Source: Rikenellaceae bacterium (lineage in GTDB: Bacteria; Bacteroidota; Bacteroidia; Bacteroidales; Rikenellaceae). Taken from it: 35,815 nucleotides of DNA. A program made the position numbers and the translations under genes. Where the stretch lies: the NCBI GenBank assembly GCA_009783565.1, contig WRDF01000014.1, positions 1 through 35,815 of the forward strand. Reading direction: 5' to 3'. Of the stretch, positions 11,932 through 20,106 are shown piece after piece (the first letter of the stretch is position 1; every line of letters begins with the position of its first letter). Under the pieces are notes generated by a model, which was not told where the DNA came from, did no database searches, and saw nothing but the letters and a program-made list of their open reading frames with translations.

Positions 11932-13689
11932 ATGAAAATGAACCGATACCTTATACGTATAGCACTCGTGGCGGCGCTCGTGGCGGCGGGATGCAACGAG
12001 AGCGACAGGACGGAAGTCATTCCGCCGGAGATCATTTTCACGAGCGAAACCGGTGTGTACCAGATTAAAACGGGTGGATCGATCACGCTCGATCCACAGG
12101 TGAAGCATATCGACGAGGTGACGACGTTCGAGTGGTCTATTAACGGCGAGGTGTTGGCCGCTACGCGGGCGTTCACGTTCACACCGCCCGGCGAGGGACG
12201 TTATTACCTGCTGTTCAGGGTGCGAACGCGACTGGCTGAGAACGAACAGGAAGTACGTATAGACGTGGGGCCGCTCGCGCCGCCGATGATCTCGTTCATG
12301 ATACCCGGCGGCGTGCTGGACGTGCGTGCGGACGAAGAATATACGATAGAACCGTTCGTGCAGAATGCCGACGAGGAAGAGGCGACGTTCGAGTGGCGGA
12401 TGGACGGCGAGATTGTCGGCGCTGAGTGCACTTACACGTTCCGCCTGCCGACGGCGGGCGAAGAACATACGCTCTCGCTCGAAGTCGTGAACGAAGACGG
12501 TACGGACGTGAAGACGCTTACGATAAGGGTGCACGACGAAGTGCCGCGCCTGCGCGTATGGTTCGAGCAGCCGTACTATGGCGGCTCGGCCGATGCGCCG
12601 GTAGCCGTTTTCGCCGATCGCACGACGTATTTTGCGCCATCGGTGGAGGGCGATGCGAGTGGGGTGGAGTACCGATGGTCAGTAGATGGCGGGCCGCAGG
12701 GCGGCGGCGCTGCGAAATATTTTGCATTCACGCCGCCGGCGAGCGGAACGTATCGTCTCGAAGTGCAGGTGTATTGTATCGATAGCGAACGTATTATAGC
12801 GTCTGCGGGGATCGATGTGGAGAGTCTCGGCAATGAACACGAACGGATGCGCGCAATGACGGGCGAGAGCCGCATGACGGCGGCAAAAGTACTGGAATAT
12901 CTCCCTGCACCCGGGCAATTCATAAACGAACCCGGCAGCGGCCAAGAGTATATAACGACGATGGCGGAGGCCTGCCGGTGGGCCGAGCAGAGGCTCGACG
13001 CGGAAGACTATGTCTCGCTCGGCGGATTCGGCGGGTACATAACGGTGTGGTTCGACCATAGCATTCCGAACACGGGTGATTATGATTTTGCCATTGCGGG
13101 CAACCAATATGAAGGCAGCTCGGAGCCGGGAGTGGTGTGGGTGGCTCAGGACGTGAATGGCAACGGTGTGCCCGACGGCATGTGGTATGAGCTGCGCGGG
13201 AGCGAGACCGGCAAGCCCGAAACAGTGCAGGACTACGCGGTGACATACTTCCGACCCGGCGCGTGGGGCGATACTCCGTGGCGCGACAATCGCGGTGCAC
13301 AGGGCGTAGTGCCGCACCTGCCCGGATTCCATAGGCAGCATTTCTATTATCCGGCATGGGTGTGTGCGTCCGAATACACGTTGCGCGGAACATCGCTCGC
13401 GCCGCGTAATTTCATCACGCAGGGCGGGCAATGGGTGAACGGCGATTACGATTGGGGCTATGTCGATAACGTGGGCAGCGATATGTTTCGGGATGCCGGC
13501 ACATCGGGCGGTGACGCGGTGTATACATACTTCAAGATATCGAACGCCATGAACGCCGACGGTTCGCCGGCCAACTTACAGTATATCGATTTTATCAAGG
13601 TGCAGACGGCTGTGAACGCTTCGAGCGGCTGGTTGGGTGAAATTTCGACGGAGGTGCTGGGATTCAAAAATCTGAATTTCGGGAACTGA
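11932..13689 (+). CDS. Surface lipoprotein with repeated PKD/Ig-like domains
   Basis: The N-terminus MKMNRYLIRIALVAALVAAGC is a lipoprotein signal with lipobox VAAGC; I therefore place the start at 11932 (or 11938), not at the in-frame ATG 11914. Three immunoglobulin/PKD-like repeats follow, at about residues 30-115, 115-205 and 210-300. Each carries an FEW or YRW core (TTFEWSINGE, ATFEWRMDGE, VEYRWSVDGG) and a closing Thr-rich strand. The C-terminal half (about 320-585) is a globular region found in Bacteroidetes cell-surface proteins (GGYITVWFDHSIPN, DVNGNGVPDGMWYELRGSE, DYDWGYVDNVGSD), probably a beta-sandwich binding domain. Relatives occur beside outer-membrane nutrient transporters, but none is here. 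The ligand is unknown. A hairpin at 13759-13795 follows. Confidence 0.75.
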   Translation: MKMNRYLIRIALVAALVAAGCNESDRTEVIPPEIIFTSETGVYQIKTGGSITLDPQVKHIDEVTTFEWSINGEVLAATRAFTFTPPGEGRYYLLFRVRTRLAENEQEVRIDVGPLAPPMISFMIPGGVLDVRADEEYTIEPFVQNADEEEATFEWRMDGEIVGAECTYTFRLPTAGEEHTLSLEVVNEDGTDVKTLTIRVHDEVPRLRVWFEQPYYGGSADAPVAVFADRTTYFAPSVEGDASGVEYRWSVDGGPQGGGAAKYFAFTPPASGTYRLEVQVYCIDSERIIASAGIDVESLGNEHERMRAMTGESRMTAAKVLEYLPAPGQFINEPGSGQEYITTMAEACRWAEQRLDAEDYVSLGGFGGYITVWFDHSIPNTGDYDFAIAGNQYEGSSEPGVVWVAQDVNGNGVPDGMWYELRGSETGKPETVQDYAVTYFRPGAWGDTPWRDNRGAQGVVPHLPGFHRQHFYYPAWVCASEYTLRGTSLAPRNFITQGGQWVNGDYDWGYVDNVGSDMFRDAGTSGGDAVYTYFKISNAMNADGSPANLQYIDFIKVQTAVNASSGWLGEISTEVLGFKNLNFGN

Positions 13690-13702
13690 GTATATACGTG
13701 TT

Positions 13703-13714
13703 TTCCGGCCTGCC
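13703..13714 (+). repeat. Short intergenic repeat TTCCGGCCTGCC, copy 1
   Basis: The 12-mer TTCCGGCCTGCC lies 13 nt after the lipoprotein stop codon. An identical copy is at 20007-20018 after dsbD, and a near copy (TTCCGGCCGGCC) is at 17633-17644. All three are on the plus strand, preceded within a few bases by GTG or TGT. Function unknown. Confidence 0.5.
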
Positions 13715-13758
13715 TGAGGATGAAGAGAGAGGTAAATAATTCTTGAGAATAAAAAGAG

Positions 13759-13795
13759 AGCAAGGACAGACGCATCTTTCGATGCCGTCCTCGCT
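13759..13795 (+). terminator. Probable terminator after the PKD-like lipoprotein
   Basis: The arms AGCAAGGAC and GTCCTCGCT pair with one mismatch. They enclose a second small hairpin (GCATC-TTTC-GATGC), and a T-rich stretch follows (TTGAGTGTTTTTATTT). It separates the convergent lipoprotein and GH89 genes. A second, smaller inverted repeat (GACAAC 13830-13835 / GTTGTC 13847-13852) lies just after the GH89 stop. Confidence 0.6.
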
Positions 13796-13857
13796 TTGAG
13801 TGTTTTTATTTGAAACCAAATCATAGTCGGACAACAAGAATTGCCCGTTGTCAACTA

Positions 13858-16035
13858 TCATCGATCTCCGAAAACCTTTCTGAAAACTTCTCGCGCGACC
13901 TGCACAAGGTCTCCCTCGGCTTGCGCACCGTAGGCCTTCCGTTCGTGTGTCCACGCCTCGTCCATTGCGAAGAAATCTATCGGGACGACTGTCTCTCCCC
14001 GCATCTCTTTCACGGTATTGTCGAAAAAGCGCTCCCAGCGCGGGTAATAGAAGTCGGCCAAAAGACCGTTCCATTCGCGGTTCGAATAGTCGCGCAGACC
14101 GCTATTCTCCGCAGCGACGCGAGGCCCCCAGACGGTTATCAACGTGCGGGCGTTCCATTCGTAAAGATTTTGATACTCCGGCACTTGCGACAGCGCGCGT
14201 GCCTGTTCGAGCCAGTTGCCCAGACGGAAATCGCGCTGCGTGGCGAGCAGGTGGTCCTGACATAGGAGCGCCTCCAAAAACTTGTCCGCCAGCGCCCGGA
14301 ACTTCCCGACATCCCCCGCCTTATGCGCCTCCGCTATTTCGCGGGAGAGCTTGTTGGCATGGTCGGCAATGCTCTGGCGCATGACGTCGACCAGATCGTA
14401 ATTGAAATTCTCGCTGTCGGCAAACCTGTCGGCAACGGACAACAGCAGTCTCGCCGCCTCGCGTGTCACGTCCGGATCGTAGAAAAGAAGAGACGAACCC
14501 CAAGTGGAAACGCGCGTGGGATTTATCTGGGGACGTGCACAGAAGAGCGATTCCACTGTCCCTTCGCCAGGATAATCGTCTGGGCAGTTGTACGGGTTTT
14601 CGGCCAACAACTCCCACGCCTTCCTGACGGTCGCATCGTAGCGCCCGTAGCGCGCCGGTATGTAAGAATCGAGCCATTCTTCTTTCGTGAATTTCTCCGC
14701 CCGCCACGGCAATTCGTACAGCAGTTCGAACATCACGGGATTGTTCTCTATACCCTCAGCCGTTGTGCCCACGCCGCGCAGAGTGCGGCCATTGGGGTGC
14801 TCCTGTGCCATATAGAAACCGTCGATCAGGCGGTCCATGCGTCCGTGCAGCCCGACACGCCCGCCGAAATTGAGCAACATGCAGTAGAGCCAATCGTACT
14901 TGCCAAAGCCTTCGGGGCGATACCATTGCGAGCGCGGATCGCCCCATTGCGGCATCTTTTCGCTGTAAAGGTCGAGCACGAGCAGGTCTCCCGCGTCGAG
15001 ATTCTCGATCATAGCCATGCGCGGATTTGCCTGCCATGCCTGCAAAACCCACACTCCGTCGGGAGCGGCGCGTTTCATAGCGCCCATGATCGTGCGGCCG
15101 GCGGCATCGAGATCGATGCCCCTCGTGCTGCCTCCCTCATGGAAGGGGTCGATAGAGTAGTATTTCGCCCGCCCGTAGAGTTTCTCCAATTCCTCATAGT
15201 ACATATCGGCGAACTTGTCGAAATCGGGACTGTCGGGGCGCAGGAACGCAGGGCGGTCGAACCCGCACCATTTGCCCTGATCGGCGACCTCGAAGCCGAG
15301 TTTCCCGCCTATATTGCGCGGCACCATTCCCGCATAGCCCGGCAGCACAGGTTCTATGCCCAGCTCGCGCATACGGGCGATTATCTTCTTTTGCAGCGTT
15401 TCCTGATTTTCATACCATTCATCGGGATTGGGGCCGCCCCAGCCTTCGAGGTTGCTCATCAGCCACCACGCCATAAACGCGGGGCCTGAGATAAATTCGT
15501 TCACCTCGTCGGCGGTGTGTCCCATCCTTTTGAGCAGGTTGCGCCATACCGTCTCGCTGCCGGTGATGGCGAGAGGCAGATTTATGCCGCGCATCGCCAT
15601 CCAGTCGAGTTCCTGCTCCCAGCGCTCCCAGTTCCAGAAAGCCATAGTATAGGAAAAAGTGCAGTAGTTGAGGTAGTAACGCAGCGGCAGATCGGTGAAG
15701 TGGCGTATCGTCTCGGTTGGAAGCGGAAGCGGCACGGGAAGCTCCTGAGTGAGATTGTTCCATGTGATGTGTACGCCCACCGTATATTTTAGATACCAGT
15801 TAAAGCCCGTGGCGATGCTCACTGTATTATTGCCCCTGATGAGCACATTGCCGTCGCGGGCGCTTATTTCAAAAAAGTCGCGCGTGCAGCCTTCAGGCGA
15901 AAGCGCGATCTCGGTCACGATATTGGTGGCCGTGCCGCGCGAAACACGTTGGATAAGGTCGTCCGCGCCGGAATTTTGTACTTGTGAACAGCCGCAGAAG
16001 AGCAGCGCTAAAAGAATGACGGTCAGAGTTTTCAT
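13858..16035 (-). CDS. GH89 alpha-N-acetylglucosaminidase (lipoprotein)
   Basis: This enzyme removes terminal alpha-linked N-acetylglucosamine, as in gastric-mucin caps or heparan-sulphate ends, and is homologous to human NAGLU. I place the start at 16035 (MKTLTVILLALLFCGCSQ), which gives a lipobox LFCGC and a 725-residue protein; a longer in-frame start at 16119 would lie upstream of the probable promoter at 16092-16099. The N-terminal beta domain covers about 20-110. The TIM barrel contains WMAMRGINLPLAITGSE (145-161), GPAFMAWW...LEGWGGP (184-202), DPFHEGG with probable catalytic Glu300, and TTAEGIENNP with the second probable Glu (427 or 430). The helical C-terminal domain is complete. Lipidation suggests an outer-membrane location. 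It is isolated from any SusC/D genes. Confidence 0.93.
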   Translation of the reverse strand: MKTLTVILLALLFCGCSQVQNSGADDLIQRVSRGTATNIVTEIALSPEGCTRDFFEISARDGNVLIRGNNTVSIATGFNWYLKYTVGVHITWNNLTQELPVPLPLPTETIRHFTDLPLRYYLNYCTFSYTMAFWNWERWEQELDWMAMRGINLPLAITGSETVWRNLLKRMGHTADEVNEFISGPAFMAWWLMSNLEGWGGPNPDEWYENQETLQKKIIARMRELGIEPVLPGYAGMVPRNIGGKLGFEVADQGKWCGFDRPAFLRPDSPDFDKFADMYYEELEKLYGRAKYYSIDPFHEGGSTRGIDLDAAGRTIMGAMKRAAPDGVWVLQAWQANPRMAMIENLDAGDLLVLDLYSEKMPQWGDPRSQWYRPEGFGKYDWLYCMLLNFGGRVGLHGRMDRLIDGFYMAQEHPNGRTLRGVGTTAEGIENNPVMFELLYELPWRAEKFTKEEWLDSYIPARYGRYDATVRKAWELLAENPYNCPDDYPGEGTVESLFCARPQINPTRVSTWGSSLLFYDPDVTREAARLLLSVADRFADSENFNYDLVDVMRQSIADHANKLSREIAEAHKAGDVGKFRALADKFLEALLCQDHLLATQRDFRLGNWLEQARALSQVPEYQNLYEWNARTLITVWGPRVAAENSGLRDYSNREWNGLLADFYYPRWERFFDNTVKEMRGETVVPIDFFAMDEAWTHERKAYGAQAEGDLVQVAREVFRKVFGDR

Positions 16036-16091
16036 AATTAATAATTTATTCGAAGTATACCGTTTAGTGCGTTGGTCGTATTTTGATCTGC

Positions 16092-16123
16092 CAAAGATAC
16101 GACTTCGAAAGCAAATCACAACT
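16092..16123 (-). promoter_or_regulatory. Promoter of the GH89 gene
   Basis: On the minus strand the -7 box TATCTTTG occupies 16092-16099. GTTG (three of four matches to TTTG) lies 19-20 nt upstream at about 16119-16122. The predicted 5' leader is about 50 nt, which rules out the upstream in-frame ATG at 16119. Confidence 0.6.
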
Positions 16124-16180
16124 TTGTGTTAAAAACTCTCTGAATTGCATGTCAAATCGATTGCAATATTTCGCCCTGAA

Positions 16181-16212
16181 TTTGGAAAGTATAACGAAAT
16201 TGCCTATTTTTG
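16181..16212 (+). promoter_or_regulatory. Promoter of the ferritin-peroxiredoxin operon
   Basis: A TTTG -33 box (16181-16184), a 20-nt spacer and a TATTTTTG -7 box (16205-16212) fit the Bacteroidetes vegetative consensus exactly. The first start codon (16249) is 36 nt further on. Confidence 0.8.
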
Positions 16213-16248
16213 TAATTCTGATAAAAACATATTTAAAACAAAACGATT

Positions 16249-16734
16249 ATGGTTAACTCGAAAATGGAAGCGGCATTGAACGAACAGGTGAATTCAGAGC
16301 TATCGTCGGCTTATTTATACCTTTCCATGTCTTACGATATGGACAGCAAGGGCTATGAAGGCATGGCTTGCTGGTTCGCTTTGCAGGCTAAGGAAGAATT
16401 CGAACATGCTACGCGTATCATGAAATTCATCGGCGAGACGGGCGGGAAAGTGAAGTTAGAGCCGATCGGAAAAGTCAGACAGGAGTGGGATTCTCCGAAA
16501 AACGCATTCGAAGAAGTATTGGCGACCGAAACGAATGTTACCGGAAAGATCCACAGGCTGATGGATATGGCTGTCGAGCTGAAAGATTACGCCACGCAGA
16601 ATATGTTGAGCTGGTTTGTCGGCGAACAGGTGGAGGAAGAAGACTCTGCGCGTAAGATTTTGGAAAAACTGAAAAAAGTCGAAGACAGCCCTGCCGCTAT
16701 GTGCGCGCTGGATGCGCAGCTCGGTAAACGCTAA
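16249..16734 (+). CDS. ftnA: Non-haem ferritin (bacterial FtnA type)
   Basis: This is an iron-storage protein that oxidises Fe(II) and stores it as a mineral inside a 24-subunit shell. Its 161 residues form one four-helix bundle plus a fifth short helix. Ferroxidase ligands occur at the E. coli FtnA positions: Glu17 (NSELSSAY), Glu50 and His53 (KEEFEHA), Glu94, and Gln127/Glu129/Glu130 in GEQVEEE. The start ATG at 16249 follows a clear promoter. It shares an operon with a peroxiredoxin 33 nt downstream, a pairing that suggests joint control of iron and peroxide. No OxyR or PerR site is obvious by eye. Confidence 0.95.
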   Translation: MVNSKMEAALNEQVNSELSSAYLYLSMSYDMDSKGYEGMACWFALQAKEEFEHATRIMKFIGETGGKVKLEPIGKVRQEWDSPKNAFEEVLATETNVTGKIHRLMDMAVELKDYATQNMLSWFVGEQVEEEDSARKILEKLKKVEDSPAAMCALDAQLGKR

Positions 16735-16767
16735 AAAATATAATTAACCGATAAAAACATTTTGAAA

Positions 16768-17466
16768 ATGGAAAATCAAATTTATCCAATGCCTCGAATC
16801 GGTGATGAAGCGCCCGAATTCACAGCAATCACAACGCAAGGAAACATCAATTTCCCTTCGGACTATACGGGGAAATGGAAAATTCTTTTCAGCCATCCTG
16901 CGGATTTTACGCCCGTATGCACATCCGAGTTTATGACTTTTGCGTCGATGCAAAAGGATTACGATGCGCTGAACTGTCAGCTCGTGGGTCTGTCTATCGA
17001 CGGGCTGTTCAGCCACATCGCATGGCTGCGCACGATTAAGGAGAAGATCGAGTATAAAGGCATGAAGGATGTCGAAGTGACATTTCCGCTGATCGAAGAC
17101 ATTACGATGGAAGTTTCGAAACGTTACGGTATGGTGCAGCCGGGCGAGAGCTCCACGAAAGCGGTACGCGCCGTGTTCTTTATCGACCCCAAGAACGTGA
17201 TCCGCACCATTATCTACTACCCGTTGTCTATCGGACGTAATTTCGACGAGATCAAAAGAGTATTGATAGCGCTGCAAACCTCCGATAATTTCGGTGTTGC
17301 ACTTCCGGCAGACTGGCGGCCGGGCGACGATGTGATCGTACCTCCTGCCGGTTCATGCGGGGCGGCAAAATCGAGAATGGCGGGCGAGGAAGGTATTACC
17401 TGCTACGATTGGTTTTTCTGCACCAAACGGCTTTCGAAAGAAGAGGTCGAGAGTAAGTTAGGTTAG
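16768..17466 (+). CDS. Peroxiredoxin, Prx6/1-Cys class
   Basis: The enzyme reduces hydrogen peroxide and organic peroxides through a reactive Cys. I start at ATG 16768 (MENQIYPMPRIGDEAPEF); an upstream in-frame TTG at 16762 is less likely. The 232-residue length and long C-terminal extension fit the Prx6 class, not the shorter AhpC type. The active site is SHPADFTPVCTSEF with peroxidatic Cys51 and Thr48; a conserved Arg lies in TKAVRAVFFIDP. Besides Cys51 there are Cys197, Cys212 and Cys218. The last pair matches the placing of resolving Cys in archaeal Prx6-like enzymes, so it may not be a strict 1-Cys enzyme. It is co-transcribed with ferritin. Confidence 0.92.
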   Translation: MENQIYPMPRIGDEAPEFTAITTQGNINFPSDYTGKWKILFSHPADFTPVCTSEFMTFASMQKDYDALNCQLVGLSIDGLFSHIAWLRTIKEKIEYKGMKDVEVTFPLIEDITMEVSKRYGMVQPGESSTKAVRAVFFIDPKNVIRTIIYYPLSIGRNFDEIKRVLIALQTSDNFGVALPADWRPGDDVIVPPAGSCGAAKSRMAGEEGITCYDWFFCTKRLSKEEVESKLG

Positions 17467-17484
17467 CGCCATTCCGAATGCGGG

Positions 17485-17528
17485 ACGGAGGTATCTATCG
17501 AGAAACTGCGAGCGATAGATACCTCCGT
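17485..17528 (+). terminator. Strong hairpin after the peroxiredoxin gene
   Basis: Sixteen-base arms 17485-17500 (ACGGAGGTATCTATCG) and 17513-17528 are perfectly complementary around a 12-nt loop, 18 nt after the stop codon. The following sequence is only weakly T-rich. Termination or 3'-end protection is likely. Confidence 0.65.
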
Positions 17529-17736
17529 TCGTGTTTGGTACGATACAAAAGACCGGAGGTATTATTTCCCGAAAAAATCGAAATTTCCGGGAAATTTCCG
17601 GATTTCGATTATATATGATGTAATTTGTGTCTTCCGGCCGGCCTGATGGTAAAATTCATATTGGCAGACCGAAGCGGGTAACAGGATAGATTTTTTCTTG
17701 CGGGTTTCTTTTTTTGCGTAAAATATTTTACATTTG
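17529..17736 (+). other. Rest of the 336-nt peroxiredoxin-dsbD spacer: inverted repeat and short repeat, no gene seen
   Basis: After the strong hairpin this stretch holds an inverted repeat AATCGAAAT (17576-17584) / ATTTCGATT (17602-17610). Its centre repeats TTTCCGG twice. A short repeat TTCCGGCCGGCC follows at 17633-17644, then the dsbD promoter. I see no open reading frame or known RNA family. Confidence 0.5.
17705..17736 (+). promoter_or_regulatory. Promoter of the dsbD-like gene
   Basis: TACATTTG at 17729-17736 matches the -7 consensus; TTTC at 17705-17708, 20 nt upstream, matches three of four -33 bases. The leader before the ATG at 17803 is about 60 nt. Confidence 0.6.
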
Positions 17737-17802
17737 CAATTCGTTAAACTAACTAACCTCGCAGAAGGATAACTTCTGTTAAAATGCTAAAATGTTTCAC
17801 AC

Positions 17803-19992
17803 ATGAAATTCTTCCGTTATTTAATGTTGGCGTTGGCAGTCGTCTTTGTGGCGAACTCGGCGTCGGCACAAAACCGAGAGGTCGTCACGTGGAAAGTAAA
17901 GACCGAGCATGTCAAAGACGATGTGTTCCGTATAACGTTCGATGTGGACATCATTGATGGGTATCACATTTATGACCTCGGTCCTTATGAAATGGGCCCG
18001 ATTGCGACGAGTTTTACGTTCGAAGCCAACCCGAACATCGAATTGGTGGGCGGCGTCAAGCCCGTGAAGCCGGTCGAGCGCGAGCATGACGACGTATGGG
18101 GTTTCGAGGTCGGGTATTTCTACGGAAAGACCAGCTTTACTCAGGACGTGCGGCTGAAAAGCGAACGTGCTACGTTAAAGGGCGAGATCGAGTGGCAGGC
18201 GTGCGACGACATGTCGTGTATGCCTCCGGGCGATTATGAGTTCTCAGTTCAGCTTGTACGCGTAGCGCCCGCAGCGGGTGCGGCGACACCGCCTGCGGCG
18301 GCGACAGGAACGGGAACAACAGGAACAACGGCAGCGGCCCCTCCGGTCGCTGTTGCTGTTTCCGATAATGCGAATGAGGCAACAGGAGCGACGGAAGAAG
18401 ATGCCGTTGTCGAAGAAGTGACGGTGTCGGCGGCCGATGATTTCGAGACGGCCGGCGGACACGAAGAGGAGCGCAAAGGACTATGGGGAAAGATTATCAC
18501 GGCTATCATTTGGGGTTTTGTCTCATTAGTCACGCCGTGCGTTTTCCCGATGGTGCCGATAACGGTAGCGTTCTTCCTGAAAGGCGGTGAAAACAAGGCT
18601 TTGGCGCGTTTCAGGGCGAGCGCTTTCGGGTTCTTTATAATTGTGCTATATACGTTGCCAATATTTGTGATCACGATCGTCGCCGAGTTGATGGGCGGCG
18701 CGAGCGGAGCGGCCGGCATGTTCAACTGGCTGGGCACACACTGGCTTCCGAACATCATATTCTTCATCATATTCCTCGTTTTTGCCGCGGCGTTTTTCGG
18801 TGCGTTCGAGATCACGCTGCCCGGTTCGATCGTGAATAAGACCGATGCGAAGGCGGATAAAAAAGGCCTCGTCGGCGTGTTCTTTTTAGCGTTGACGCTG
18901 GTGCTTATTTCGTTTTCGTGTACCGCTCCGATCGTGGGTAACGTTATAGTGGATGCGACGACTACGAGCACCACGTGGTGGGAGCCGGTAGTAGTAATGC
19001 TGTTCTACGCAGTAGCGTTCGCGATACCGTTCACTCTGCTGGCGTTCGTGCCCTCGCTTTTGGATAAGATGAAGAGCGGAAGCTGGATGAACTCCGTGAA
19101 GGTGTCGATAGGTTTTGTGGAGGTGGTTCTGGCGTTCAAGTTCCTTATGATCATCGACCAGGCTTACGGACTGAACCTCATGTCGCGCGAGTTCAATGTA
19201 GCGATATGGATTGCGTGCGGTTTGCTGTGGAGCTTGTATCTGCTGGGAGTTTACAAGACGAAATACGACAGCGATCTGCCATACGTGGGGCCGCTTCGTT
19301 TGACTTTCGCCATTACCGTGATGGTCATTACGCTTTGGATGATACCCGGACTGTGGGGTGCGCCGCTCAAACCGCTGTCGGGCTATCTGCAACCGATGAC
19401 GGCACAGAGCTTTACCGTAGCGTCGGCCGAAGAGTTGCGCGAGATGCAGTTCACAGGCGGTGGCGGAAGTAGTGATCCGATGCGATTCGACGGACGTATC
19501 AACCCGCTTACGGGTCAGCCGCCGCGGTTCAGTACGGTCGAGAGAATGAAATCTCCGATCGGTTTCCCGGCGTTCTTCGACGTGGAAGAGGCAACGGAAT
19601 TCGCTCTGCATGTGAATAAACCGTTGTTTATCGACATCACGGGAGTGGCTTGCGTAAACTGCCGCGAGGTGGAGCAGAACGTTTGGACAGATCCACGGGT
19701 CAGACAACTGCTGCGGGAAGAGTTCGTGATGGTGTGCGTTTATATGGACATTAAGTACGAAATGCCGGAGCGTTACTGGATGACGATGCCCGACGGACGT
19801 GTGCTCAAACGCCTGGATCGTATCAACGTCGAGTGGGCGAGAACTAATTTCGGCACGGTAGGTATGCCGGAGTACATTATGCTCGACCCGCGCGATGGGA
19901 GCATGCTTGGTCCGAAGCGCGCCTGGACAAAAGATATTCAGGGCTATGCCAACTGGTTGCAGGCGGGATTGGATTTGTTCCGAAGCAGGTAG
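17803..19992 (+). CDS. dsbD: DsbD-type thiol:disulfide interchange protein
   Basis: This is an inner-membrane reductase that carries electrons from cytoplasmic thioredoxin to periplasmic thiol proteins. Its 729 residues start with a signal peptide (1-22). A periplasmic DsbD-alpha-like domain (25-155) has the Cys pair Cys134 and Cys139 (ACDDMSC). A long Ala/Thr/Gly/acidic linker follows (155-225). The membrane domain (about 228-520, roughly eight helices) carries Cys246 in VTPCVFPM and Cys373 in SFSCTAP. A C-terminal thioredoxin-like gamma domain (about 585-725) has the active site CVNC at 617-620. All three redox Cys pairs are present, so the full relay can work. A strong bidirectional terminator follows. 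Confidence 0.93.
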   Translation: MKFFRYLMLALAVVFVANSASAQNREVVTWKVKTEHVKDDVFRITFDVDIIDGYHIYDLGPYEMGPIATSFTFEANPNIELVGGVKPVKPVEREHDDVWGFEVGYFYGKTSFTQDVRLKSERATLKGEIEWQACDDMSCMPPGDYEFSVQLVRVAPAAGAATPPAAATGTGTTGTTAAAPPVAVAVSDNANEATGATEEDAVVEEVTVSAADDFETAGGHEEERKGLWGKIITAIIWGFVSLVTPCVFPMVPITVAFFLKGGENKALARFRASAFGFFIIVLYTLPIFVITIVAELMGGASGAAGMFNWLGTHWLPNIIFFIIFLVFAAAFFGAFEITLPGSIVNKTDAKADKKGLVGVFFLALTLVLISFSCTAPIVGNVIVDATTTSTTWWEPVVVMLFYAVAFAIPFTLLAFVPSLLDKMKSGSWMNSVKVSIGFVEVVLAFKFLMIIDQAYGLNLMSREFNVAIWIACGLLWSLYLLGVYKTKYDSDLPYVGPLRLTFAITVMVITLWMIPGLWGAPLKPLSGYLQPMTAQSFTVASAEELREMQFTGGGGSSDPMRFDGRINPLTGQPPRFSTVERMKSPIGFPAFFDVEEATEFALHVNKPLFIDITGVACVNCREVEQNVWTDPRVRQLLREEFVMVCVYMDIKYEMPERYWMTMPDGRVLKRLDRINVEWARTNFGTVGMPEYIMLDPRDGSMLGPKRAWTKDIQGYANWLQAGLDLFRSR

Positions 19993-20018
19993 CACGCGCG
20001 CGTGATTTCCGGCCTGCC
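19993..20018 (+). repeat. CACGCGCGCGTG palindrome and second TTCCGGCCTGCC copy
   Basis: Immediately after the dsbD stop codon lies the 12-bp palindrome CACGCGCGCGTG (19993-20004), followed 2 nt later by TTCCGGCCTGCC (20007-20018), identical to the copy at 13703-13714. Function unknown. Confidence 0.5.
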
Positions 20019-20047
20019 GCATGATAAGACTTGTGCGAACAGGCCCT

Positions 20048-20092
20048 AAAATAATAGTGGGTTCGTCTGAAAGACGAACCCACTATTATTTT
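20048..20092. terminator. Bidirectional terminator between dsbD and the M16 genes
   Basis: Perfect 21-bp arms (20048-20068 and 20072-20092) enclose the 3-nt loop GAA. The outer ends are A-rich and T-rich, so it can terminate both converging transcripts. Confidence 0.9.
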
Positions 20093-20106
20093 GTCACTGC
20101 CGAACA

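Noticed and set aside
16036-16119. N-terminal extension of the GH89 protein
   Set aside because: It precedes a perfect lipoprotein signal and begins about 30 nt upstream of the predicted transcription start.
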